DNA of 7,233 nucleotides. Source: Armatimonadota bacterium (GTDB lineage: Bacteria; Armatimonadota; Fimbriimonadia; Fimbriimonadales; Fimbriimonadaceae). Position numbers and translations under genes: made by a program. The notes beneath the pieces are model-generated. The model did no database searches, had not been told where the DNA came from, and saw only the letters and a list, made by a program, of their open reading frames with translations. Positions 1-6,536 of this stretch are shown in pieces. Every line of letters starts with the position of its first letter. Positions within the stretch are counted from its first letter, which is position 1. The DNA lies in assembly GCA_003516955.1 (NCBI GenBank), contig DPBN01000314.1:1-7233 (forward strand), written 5' to 3'.

Positions 1-441
1 CGGCTGGTGGCACAGATGACCCACCACACCGACCATCCCCGTAGCCTCGTGGAACACGCGGAAGGCCCCGGCGTGGTCCCCCGATGCGATCAGCCTCAGG
101 GCTTCTGGAATCCGGACCCCGGCGGGACAGACGGTCTGGCAGGGGGCGACGCAGTCCCCGGCGTGGTCGCTCAGCAGCAGCTCCAGGGCGGCGCGGCGGG
201 CTTGGCGAACCTCCGGCGACGAGGCGTCCACGACCATGCCTTCCTCGACGGGGGTTGCGCAGGCCGGTGCCAGGCGGCGGCGTCCGGCGACCCGCACCAC
301 GCACACGAAGCACGACGGCCTGGGCTCCAACCCAGGATGGTGGCAGAGGGTGGGGACTTGGATTCCGGCCATTCCGCACGCTTCGAGGATCGTGGCCTCG
401 CGTCGTACCTGGACTTCCGTACCGTCAACAACGACCCTCAT
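1..441 (-). CDS. [2Fe-2S] domain plus GltD-like oxidoreductase (N-terminal part)
   Basis: The first 147 residues are present and the gene runs off the left edge. Residues 1-75 are a plant-type [2Fe-2S] domain as in NuoG and HydA: C33, C44, C47 and C61 have the C-x10-C-x2-C-x13-C spacing, within TLCHHPGLEPRPSCFVCVV. Residues 90-147 then read SDHAGDCVAPCQTVCPAGVRI, with C97, C101 and C105, and IPEALRLIASGDHAGAF, ending in GHLC (C144). That second part matches the start of GltD-type enzymes (the Fe-S domain that precedes the FAD/NAD(P)-binding part in GltD, NfnB-type subunits and dihydropyrimidine dehydrogenase). It does not match the HxxxCxxCxxxxxC of NuoG. A flavin oxidoreductase is therefore expected beyond the edge. 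The start ATG 441 overlaps the stop of the NuoEF fusion (ATGA) and has AAGGAG six bases upstream. Most likely it forms a complex with that fusion. The remaining domains are unseen. Confidence 0.85.
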   Translation of the reverse strand, partial: MRVVVDGTEVQVRREATILEACGMAGIQVPTLCHHPGLEPRPSCFVCVVRVAGRRRLAPACATPVEEGMVVDASSPEVRQARRAALELLLSDHAGDCVAPCQTVCPAGVRIPEALRLIASGDHAGAFRVFHEATGMVGVVGHLCHQP

Positions 442-2810
442 GGACCTCTCCTTGGGCTGAGGCGAACGACCGCGTGCTCGGGGCACACCGTTCGGCAGGC
501 GTCGCAGCGAACGCACAGATCGTCCTGCACCGTGTGCCGCTGGTGGGGCGCGGCCTGAATGGCGCCCGTGGGACACGCTTGCGCGCAGAGCGTGCACCCG
601 ACGCAGGTGCGATCGATGTGGTACCGGATCAGTTCGGGGCAACGCCGTGCGGGGCACTCGCCCCGCAGGTGGGCTTCATACTCGTCGCGGAAGTAGCGCA
701 GCGAAGTGACCACCGGGTTGGGCGCGGTCGTCCCGAGCCCGCACAGGCTGCCGGCGGCCACGTGGCTCGCAAGCTGCTCGAGGGTATCGAGGTCCGTCGG
801 CCTCGCGGTGCCGGTGCAGAGGCGATCGAGCACTTCGAGCATTCTCAGAGTGCCGATGCGGCAGCTGGTGCACTGGCCGCAGGATTCCCGCTGCGTGAAC
901 CGCAGGAAGAACCGGGCGACGTCCACCATGCAATCGGTGTCGTCCAGCACGACCATACCACCGGAGCCCATGATCGCCCCGACCTTCTGCAGCTCCTCGT
1001 AGTCCACGGGCGTGTCCGCGAGGCCGGCGGGGACGCATCCCCCGGACGGTCCGCCGATCTGCACGGCCTTGAAGCGCCTGCCCTCCGGAACACCGCCGCC
1101 GATCTCCTCCACGATCTGGCGGATCGTCGTGCCCATCGGCACCTCGATCAGCCCTCCGCGACGGACTTTGCCAGCCAGCGCGAACACCTTGGTGCCCTTG
1201 CTCCGTTCGGTGCCGATGGCGGCGAAAGCCTCGGGACCGTGCTTGAGGATCCAAGGCACCAGGCTGTACGTCTCCACGTTGTTGACGCACGTCGGCTGCC
1301 CCCAGAGCCCCCGTTCCGCCGGGTAGGGCGGTCGGAGCGTCGGGGTGCCGCGTCTGCCCTCCAGCGCGGCGATCAGGGCCGTCTCCTCGCCGCACACGAA
1401 GGCCCCCGCACCGCGAACCAGCCGCAGGTGGAACTTTCGGCCGCTGCCCGCGAAGTCCTCTCCCAAAAGGCCGCGCGCCTCCATAGCCCGGATCGCCTGC
1501 GACGCCCGCTCCACCGCATGGGGGTACTCGGCCCGCACATACAGCACCCCTTCCTCGGCACCGATGGCCAGAGCCGCGATCGCGGCTCCCTCCAGCACCC
1601 GGAAGGGGAAGCTCTCGAGGAGCATCCGGTCCATGAACGCTCCGGGGTCCCCCTCGTCGCCGTTGATGATCAGGTACCGGCGTTCGCCCGGAGCCTGGCG
1701 CACGGTCCGCCACTTTCGACCGGTAGGGAAGCCAGCCCCGCCCCGACCCCGCAGCCCCGAGAGCTCCACCGCCCGGATGATCTCCTCGGGGTCCATCCGG
1801 CTGGCCTTGCGGAGGGCCTCGAAGCCGCCCGATTGCTCGTAGTCCTCGATGGACGCCGGATCGCCGGAGCCGGAGCCCTCCGTGGCGATCCTCAGCTGCG
1901 GCCCCACGAAGCGGCAGATGCTGGGTTCCTGGGGGTCGCGTTCGAACCGCTTCCAGGGCGGCGGCTCCTCCGGTTCCACCACCCGGTCGAGGCACAGGCG
2001 GATCCCCCGCAGAGCCTTGGAGAGGATGGACGGCGGGCGGTCGTGCCGGAGAACGATGGCCTCGGCCTCCTCGGGTGCGACGTGCGCGTAGATGCGTCGT
2101 TCTCCGCTTGGCTCCACAGCCTCTACCAGCGGAATCTGGTGGCAGAGTCCCGTGCAGGACACGGTGCAGACGCTCACGGCCGCGCCGAGGCGCCGCTGTG
2201 CCTGAAGGAGCGCCGCATGCACCGCGTCAGCCCCGCCCGCCGCGCAGCACGAGTCGATCGCGATCCGCAGTTCGGTGGCGTTGCGGCTTGCTTGGGGCGC
2301 GCCAACGGGTGCGCCGTGCCGCGGCCGACGCAGGTAGTCCTCGAGCGCCTTTGGGGCGGTGTCTGGCTTCAGCTGGCCGTACGTGACGCCCTCGATGCGT
2401 ACGACCGGGGCGAGCGTGCAGCACCCGAGGCACGCCACCCGCTCGATGGTGAATTCGCCGTTCCGGTCGGTATCCGCTCCGTTGGCCAGTTGGAGGTGGC
2501 GCCGCAGGGCGTCCTCGATGAGCTCTGAGCCCTTCACATGGCAGGCGGTTCCGTGGCAGACGCTCACGATGTTGCGTCCGACAGGCCGGAGGCGGAACTG
2601 GCTGTAGAACGTCGCCAGACCGTAGAGGTCGGCCAGAGAGGCATCGGTCGACTCCGCGACGCGCCTCAAGGCAGGCTCCGGAAGCCAGCGGAGCCGGTCC
2701 TGAATCTCCTGGAGGATCGGGATCGTGCCCGAGGGTTCGGTGCCGTGCCTCGCGACGGCCTCGTCCGCGACTTTCGCCGCGTAGCCCGGGTCGACGTGAA
2801 GGAGGCTCAT
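438..2810 (-). CDS. NuoE-NuoF (HydC-HydB type) NADH-binding flavin/Fe-S fusion protein
   Basis: This 790-residue cytoplasmic protein is expected to exchange electrons between NAD(H), FMN and Fe-S clusters. Residues 1-162 are a NuoE/HydC domain with [2Fe-2S] ligands C85, C90, C127 and C131. Residues about 178-260 are a thioredoxin-like domain with C188/C189 and C219/C223. Residues about 320-715 are NuoF: FMN site GLRGRGGAGFPTGRKW (353-367), INGDEGDPG (382-390), GAGAFVCGEETALIAALEG (467-485) and a [4Fe-4S] set ESCGQCTSCRIGT (C644, C647, C650) plus C690. GGPSGGCVP, PVDYEEL, MGSGGMVV and DCMVD are in the form I associate with HydB and HndC rather than respiratory NuoF. H714, C719 and C724 match the zinc-binding region of HydB. 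Residues 730-785 hold two [4Fe-4S] sets (C736/C739/C742/C746 and C766/C769/C772/C776). HydB and HydC are usually separate genes. ATG 2810 overlaps the previous stop (ATGA); the Shine-Dalgarno is weak, so coupling is likely. The last codons overlap the next start. Confidence 0.95.
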   Translation of the reverse strand: MSLLHVDPGYAAKVADEAVARHGTEPSGTIPILQEIQDRLRWLPEPALRRVAESTDASLADLYGLATFYSQFRLRPVGRNIVSVCHGTACHVKGSELIEDALRRHLQLANGADTDRNGEFTIERVACLGCCTLAPVVRIEGVTYGQLKPDTAPKALEDYLRRPRHGAPVGAPQASRNATELRIAIDSCCAAGGADAVHAALLQAQRRLGAAVSVCTVSCTGLCHQIPLVEAVEPSGERRIYAHVAPEEAEAIVLRHDRPPSILSKALRGIRLCLDRVVEPEEPPPWKRFERDPQEPSICRFVGPQLRIATEGSGSGDPASIEDYEQSGGFEALRKASRMDPEEIIRAVELSGLRGRGGAGFPTGRKWRTVRQAPGERRYLIINGDEGDPGAFMDRMLLESFPFRVLEGAAIAALAIGAEEGVLYVRAEYPHAVERASQAIRAMEARGLLGEDFAGSGRKFHLRLVRGAGAFVCGEETALIAALEGRRGTPTLRPPYPAERGLWGQPTCVNNVETYSLVPWILKHGPEAFAAIGTERSKGTKVFALAGKVRRGGLIEVPMGTTIRQIVEEIGGGVPEGRRFKAVQIGGPSGGCVPAGLADTPVDYEELQKVGAIMGSGGMVVLDDTDCMVDVARFFLRFTQRESCGQCTSCRIGTLRMLEVLDRLCTGTARPTDLDTLEQLASHVAAGSLCGLGTTAPNPVVTSLRYFRDEYEAHLRGECPARRCPELIRYHIDRTCVGCTLCAQACPTGAIQAAPHQRHTVQDDLCVRCDACRTVCPEHAVVRLSPRRGP
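445..453 (-). promoter_or_regulatory. Ribosome binding site for the [2Fe-2S]/GltD-like gene
   Basis: AAGGAGAGG in mRNA sense ends three bases before ATG 441 (six bases counted from the AAGGAG core). It lies within the last codons of the NuoEF fusion and fixes the start of the leftmost gene. Confidence 0.65.
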
Positions 2811-4708
2811 GGTCCCAGACAGAACAGGTGGTCCTGCCCCCGCACGTACACGCGGTCTCCGACGAAGGCGGGCGAGGCTCGGACGACCTCGCCCAGCTCC
2901 ATGGCGCCCAGCTCCCGGTAGGCGTCACCCGGCTGGAGGACGACGAGCCTACCGGCATCGGTGACCAGCCAGATGGCGTCGCCTACGGCTGTTGGGGATG
3001 CCTTGGTCAGTCCGATCCGGTGCTCCCACACCAGCGAGCCGTCCTTCGCGCGCAGACAGGCCAGCGTGCCGTCGGGGCCGAGCAGGTAGACGCTCTCGCG
3101 GAAGGCCAAGGGGCTGACGATGTCCGGCAGGTAGTCGCTGGTGTCCCAGAGCACGCCGGTGCGCGTGATGTCGCCCTCGCCGGACGGGTTGATGGCGAAC
3201 AGATAGCTTCCGAGATTGCCCGCGTAGACCCGGTGCTCGTCGAACGCGGGGCAGGGTGCCGGTTCCCCGCCGAGGCCCTCCACTCGCCAGACCTCCTTGC
3301 CCGTGTCTGGGTCGTAGGCGCAGACGAGAGGCGGGGCCATGGCGACCAGCAACTCCCTGGTCCCCGCTCGGAGCAACAGCGGCGTGGCCCAAGAGGCCGA
3401 GACCGCGCGATCGACCTGCCAGACGTTTTTGCCTGTGGCGCCGTCCAGGGCGACCAGGCGCGACTTCCTCTCCTCGGGGTCCGATCCTTGGTCGAGCTGG
3501 ACGATCACGTTCTTGCCGTGGCACAGCAGGGAGGAGGCGTGGCCGTAGGGGTTCTCGAACGGCCCAAAAGACCGCGTCCAGAGCACGCTGCCACCCAGAT
3601 CCAGGCCTACGAGCAGCCCATCCGGGAAGATCGCATACGCGCGCTCCCCATCCGAGGCCATGGTGGACGGCGCATAGCCGGTGTCTTGAGAGACCTTTGG
3701 CAAAGGCCCTTGGTAGGGAATGGGGGTGCGCCACAGCAATTCGCCCGTCCGAGCGTCGAACGCGGCCACCTCTCGGCGCGTCGAGTCGGCCATCGCCAGA
3801 AGCACGCTGCCCTTGACGACGATCGGGCTGTTCCATCCGGGCAGCGGAACCGCGACCTTCCACAGGACCTTCAGCCCCTTGCCGGGCAGCGGCGGACGGG
3901 CAGCGGCAACCCCGTTGCCCGCGGGACCGCGGAATCTGGGCCAGTCCGCCTCCAGACCCGCCGGCAGGCAAGGCTCCAGGTCCGGAAGCGCGCTCTTGCT
4001 GGGGGCTGGTCGCACCGCAGGCGAAGAGGGTCGTTGGGTGCCCGCGCCCGCGGGTGCCTCCGGCTCCAGGCGGGTGGTGGGCGGAGTTGCAGGCAGGGAG
4101 CCTGCCAAGGGTGGCTTCCCAAGGGCCAGAGGATCCGCCGGAGGCAGCGAGCCCTGCCCGACCGGTGGCGCAGGAGGGGCGGAGCCCGAGGCCTGCCCTG
4201 GGGCTTCCGTGGCGTGGGGCTTCATGCCTTCGCGGACGTAGGAGCCCAGCGGGTCGTTGCGGCCGAGCGTGGCCAGGACCACGAGAATCCCGCCAAGCGC
4301 CGTGGCAAGGACATACGCCCCCTGAGCGGCCTTGGCGCGGGTCTGCGCCAGAATCTCGGTCGCGTCCGGTTCCGCGCTGTAGGAGCGGGGCCGCAGGGTC
4401 TCCGCCGCGGCGTGGGCCAGGGCGAGCAACGAGGCGAGGACCGCGAGCAGCGCGAGGCCCTGGAGCGCCACGCGGCGGTGATGGAGGTAGCGCTCCCGAA
4501 CCTGACGGTCCAAAGTACGGAGCTGGTCTCGGAGGGCGTCATCCTTCGGGTTGGCGGCAAGCCTCAGCTGCATCTGCTCGAGCCGTGTGGCCTCCAGCGG
4601 ATCGTAGGACCGGCTCTGGACCAGGTTCCAGGCGAGCAGGCCGAGGACCAGGGCGGAGGAGATCGCAAGAACGAGACGGAATCGGCAGAGCAACCGGTAT
4701 GCGCTCAT
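2807..4708 (-). CDS. Membrane-anchored PQQ-like (BamB-like) beta-propeller
   Basis: This 633-residue protein has two parts. Residues 1-160 hold three predicted membrane helices (about 9-30, 80-103 and 128-149) with a charged helical segment between the first two. A Pro/Ala-rich linker (about 165-245) leads to a beta-propeller (about 255-633) that opens with DWPRFRGPAGNGVA. Repeated blades of the PQQ-like type are clear: AFDARTGELLWRT, ALDGATGKNVWQV, AYDPDTGKEVWRV, LRAKDGSLVWEHR. Basic residues at the N-terminus suggest it starts inside, which places linker and propeller outside the cytoplasm after three crossings. Such BamB-like propellers mostly act as scaffolds; I see no sign that this is a PQQ-dependent dehydrogenase, and no CxxCH heme motif. 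ATG 4708 overlaps the upstream stop (ATGA) and has GGAG seven bases upstream. The stop overlaps the next start in the same way. The open frame upstream of 4708 is a shadow of the membrane polyferredoxin gene. Its role in the complex is unknown. Confidence 0.88.
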   Translation of the reverse strand: MSAYRLLCRFRLVLAISSALVLGLLAWNLVQSRSYDPLEATRLEQMQLRLAANPKDDALRDQLRTLDRQVRERYLHHRRVALQGLALLAVLASLLALAHAAAETLRPRSYSAEPDATEILAQTRAKAAQGAYVLATALGGILVVLATLGRNDPLGSYVREGMKPHATEAPGQASGSAPPAPPVGQGSLPPADPLALGKPPLAGSLPATPPTTRLEPEAPAGAGTQRPSSPAVRPAPSKSALPDLEPCLPAGLEADWPRFRGPAGNGVAAARPPLPGKGLKVLWKVAVPLPGWNSPIVVKGSVLLAMADSTRREVAAFDARTGELLWRTPIPYQGPLPKVSQDTGYAPSTMASDGERAYAIFPDGLLVGLDLGGSVLWTRSFGPFENPYGHASSLLCHGKNVIVQLDQGSDPEERKSRLVALDGATGKNVWQVDRAVSASWATPLLLRAGTRELLVAMAPPLVCAYDPDTGKEVWRVEGLGGEPAPCPAFDEHRVYAGNLGSYLFAINPSGEGDITRTGVLWDTSDYLPDIVSPLAFRESVYLLGPDGTLACLRAKDGSLVWEHRIGLTKASPTAVGDAIWLVTDAGRLVVLQPGDAYRELGAMELGEVVRASPAFVGDRVYVRGQDHLFCLGP

Positions 4709-5976
4709 GAGCGGTCTCCGTTGGGCAGGACGGGACAGGAGGCGAAGCACCTCGCACAGGCGAAGCAGGTTCCCGGCTCGGCAACGTACTCGCGCCGCCG
4801 ACGCCGGAGGGCCAAGGAGACGGTGTAGGCGGCCACCACGACCCCAGCCCACGCGCCGAAGGCGGCCCCACCGAACCGGAAGGACCTTTGGATGGCGGCC
4901 GCCTCGCGGAACACCTCCTCGTCTGAGCGGCCCAGCCGGCGGTGCGCCTCCACCGCGAGCGTCTTCGGGGCTTCCGGGCGATCCAGACTCAGCGCCAGCT
5001 CGCGGGCCAAGGTCACCTTCGGATGCACGCGGGCCATCGCGGGACCGGCGAACCATCCGAGCACAGTGAGACAGACGACCAGAGGGGCCGCAACGGCCAA
5101 GCGCCGAGCCAAGGTGCGCCGAAGCTGGTGCAAGGGAGCTCGATCGCCCTCGGCGGAAGGTGGCAGAATGGCCCCGTAGGGGCACTCCTTGGCGCACAGG
5201 TGGCAGGAAATGCACGCCGCAGGCGCGATCCTCGCCGGCTTGCTCGCGAGCCAGGAGGCCACGCGCAGAAGGGCGCCGTAGGGGCAGAGGAACCGGCAAT
5301 AGGGCCGTCCGATGAACAGCGAGGCCGCGAGGAACATGCCGGTGAGCCAAGCCATCAGCGGGCTGGAGCCGAGACGGTACAGGGCGATGAACGGATCGTA
5401 CCGGCACACGACGAACCCTGCACCCGAAGAGGCGTACAGCACCGCCAAGCCCAGATAGAGGAACGGCACCAGACCCAGCGGCCCGGCGATCCAGTCGGGA
5501 ATTCGGAGCGGCTTCACCAGGACCAGCTCCTGAATCGCGCCGAGGGGGCACACGCCCGAGCAGAACACGCGCCCGTAGAACAGGGCGAAAAGCAGTGGAA
5601 GCAGGAAGAACGCCGCCACCGAGAGGCCGAGGCGGTAGGAAGGCTCGGCGAAGGCCAGGACGACGTTCTGCACGCTTCCGACCGAGCAGACGCATCCGAG
5701 TCGGTAGAACCCGAAGTAAGCCGCGCTGAACGCGGTCAGAACCAGCAGCCAAGCGCGGGAACGGCGGGAGAGCACGATGTAGGCCGCCAAGACCAAAGCG
5801 AGGAGCAGCACGCCGACGTCGAACCAGGCGAACAGCGCCTCCTTGGGAACCGGCGTCGTTGGAGAGGGAAGCTGGTAGCCCGAGGTGAAGTCGGGCGGAG
5901 GCTGGCGCTTCTGCTCCTGACCCATCGCGAGGAGCGGGGCCAGCAAGCCGGTCAGCGCCAGCGACGTCCTCTTCAA
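4705..5976 (-). CDS. NosR/NapH-like membrane polyferredoxin
   Basis: This 423-residue integral membrane Fe-S protein is expected to move electrons through the cytoplasmic membrane. The N-terminus looks like a cleavable signal peptide (residues 1-20). About seven helices follow, near 48-69, 75-92, 118-135, 166-184, 206-222, 291-310 and 370-390. Family hallmarks are FCSGVCPLGAIQE (C139, C143), PYCRFLCPYGA (C227, C231), a ferredoxin set C255/C258/C261/C265 ending CPYGA, and a C-terminal set C404/C407/C410/C414. A further GCVCSVGSVQN motif (C95, C97) and C191 fall in predicted periplasmic loops. With RRSR (71-74) and RRRRR (391-395) inside, the topology is self-consistent and puts both ferredoxin sets in the cytoplasm. 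It lacks the N-terminal FMN-binding domain of true NosR. TTG 5976 is the start because GGGGAGG lies six bases upstream and the signal peptide begins there; upstream residues read only a shadow of the ferredoxin gene. It overlaps both neighbours by four bases. Confidence 0.9.
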   Translation of the reverse strand: MKRTSLALTGLLAPLLAMGQEQKRQPPPDFTSGYQLPSPTTPVPKEALFAWFDVGVLLLALVLAAYIVLSRRSRAWLLVLTAFSAAYFGFYRLGCVCSVGSVQNVVLAFAEPSYRLGLSVAAFFLLPLLFALFYGRVFCSGVCPLGAIQELVLVKPLRIPDWIAGPLGLVPFLYLGLAVLYASSGAGFVVCRYDPFIALYRLGSSPLMAWLTGMFLAASLFIGRPYCRFLCPYGALLRVASWLASKPARIAPAACISCHLCAKECPYGAILPPSAEGDRAPLHQLRRTLARRLAVAAPLVVCLTVLGWFAGPAMARVHPKVTLARELALSLDRPEAPKTLAVEAHRRLGRSDEEVFREAAAIQRSFRFGGAAFGAWAGVVVAAYTVSLALRRRRREYVAEPGTCFACARCFASCPVLPNGDRS

Positions 5977-6536
5977 CGCGTTCCTCCCCGCTGCCGGAGC
6001 AGATACGGCCGGCTTGCCGGTACCCTCCTGATCGCGTTGCTGGGGCAGTCTCTCGCGATGGAGCACTCGTTGCATCCGATGCATCGGTCGTGCCGGATCT
6101 GAAGTTGGAGCGATCGGTTGCCGAACAGGCCGCACCCCTTCACGCAGATCCCGCAACCGATGCACAGGGCCTCCTCGATCGTGATCTCGTAGTAGGGATC
6201 CTCCACGAACCTGCGCCGGATGGCGTCGGTCGGGCAGCGCAGGTTCTCCGCATGGAGGTCGTTGCCGGCCCTCTTGTCGCGGAACAGGCCGAAGCAGAGC
6301 TGGCAGTATCCACAGAGGGCGTAGCTATGGACGCACTTGACGGCCGACGGCGTGAGGACGCACGAGGTAGCGCACTTGCCGCACTGGGTGCAGAGATCGG
6401 GGTCGATCTGCCACACCATGTTGCGGGCGCCGCTCTTTGCGGCGAGCGCCCCCAGCACGCCGCTCGTGGCCGCCAGACCGAGCAGACGCACGCCGTCGGC
6501 GAGAACCGCCCTCCGGGACTTAGGCTCGTCGGCCAT
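5973..6536 (-). CDS. Tat-signal periplasmic polyferredoxin (NapG/MauM-like), four [4Fe-4S]
   Basis: This 187-residue exported ferredoxin is expected to shuttle electrons on the periplasmic side of the membrane. A twin-arginine signal is seen at residues 7-34 (SRR, then a hydrophobic stretch ending AAKSGA). The mature part has 17 cysteines. C49/C52/C55/C59 form a standard CxxCxxCxxxC set; C75/C78/C81 are joined by a distant C101-Pro; C125/C128/C131/C135 are a standard set; C152/C155/C158/C164 form CxxCxxC-x5-CP. That is enough for four [4Fe-4S] clusters, with C68 left over. Signal type and cluster number resemble NapG and MauM ferredoxins, although NapG is longer. The start ATG 6536 is chosen because AAGGAGG lies nine bases upstream and the Tat motif follows directly; the open frame extends further upstream but inside the preceding gene. 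It overlaps the next gene by four bases (TTGA). The neighbouring NapH/NosR-like membrane protein is the obvious redox partner, which is an inference. Confidence 0.9.
   Translation of the reverse strand: MADEPKSRRAVLADGVRLLGLAATSGVLGALAAKSGARNMVWQIDPDLCTQCGKCATSCVLTPSAVKCVHSYALCGYCQLCFGLFRDKRAGNDLHAENLRCPTDAIRRRFVEDPYYEITIEEALCIGCGICVKGCGLFGNRSLQLQIRHDRCIGCNECSIARDCPSNAIRRVPASRPYLLRQRGGTR
5983..5989 (-). promoter_or_regulatory. Ribosome binding site supporting a TTG start
   Basis: GGGGAGG in mRNA sense is followed by a six-base spacer and TTG 5976. No ATG or GTG sits at a suitable distance in this frame, and the encoded signal peptide begins at this TTG. Confidence 0.65.

Noticed and set aside
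84..2528. An 814-codon open frame on the plus strand
   Set aside because: It lies opposite the NuoEF fusion, whose motifs are unmistakable. The plus-strand product is Arg/Ala/Gly/His rich with no recognisable domain, as expected for an antisense shadow in G+C-rich DNA.
438..2810. Respiratory complex I NADH module (nuoE, nuoF, nuoG)
   Set aside because: The NuoF part has HydB/HndC-type C-terminal [4Fe-4S] clusters and a thioredoxin-like domain, the next gene is GltD-like after its [2Fe-2S] domain, and no other Nuo subunits are present.
2807..4708. PQQ-dependent alcohol or glucose dehydrogenase
   Set aside because: The blades are BamB/PQQ-like repeats without recognisable catalytic or calcium-binding motifs, and no heme domain is attached.
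2828..4828. A 666-codon open frame on the plus strand
   Set aside because: It is antisense to the propeller gene, has low-complexity composition and no domain or plausible ribosome binding context.
5200..5214. CxxCH (CISCH) as a c-type heme attachment site
   Set aside because: The two cysteines are the first two ligands of a CxxCxxCxxxCP ferredoxin motif in a loop predicted to be cytoplasmic.
4709..5752. N-terminal extension of the propeller protein to 981 residues
   Set aside because: The upstream stretch is another frame of the membrane polyferredoxin gene. The membrane anchor and ATGA junction at 4708 mark the real start.
4705..5976. True NosR of nitrous oxide reduction
   Set aside because: There is no FMN-binding domain and no nosZ, nosD or other nos gene in the window; only the polyferredoxin half is shared.
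4942..6102. A 386-codon open frame on the plus strand
   Set aside because: It is antisense to the membrane polyferredoxin. Its Gln/Glu/Arg/His-rich product is the complement of hydrophobic codons, not a real protein.
5977..6165. N-terminal extension of the membrane polyferredoxin to an upstream ATG
   Set aside because: The extra 63 residues are a shadow of the Tat ferredoxin gene, and the signal peptide and ribosome binding site point to TTG 5976.
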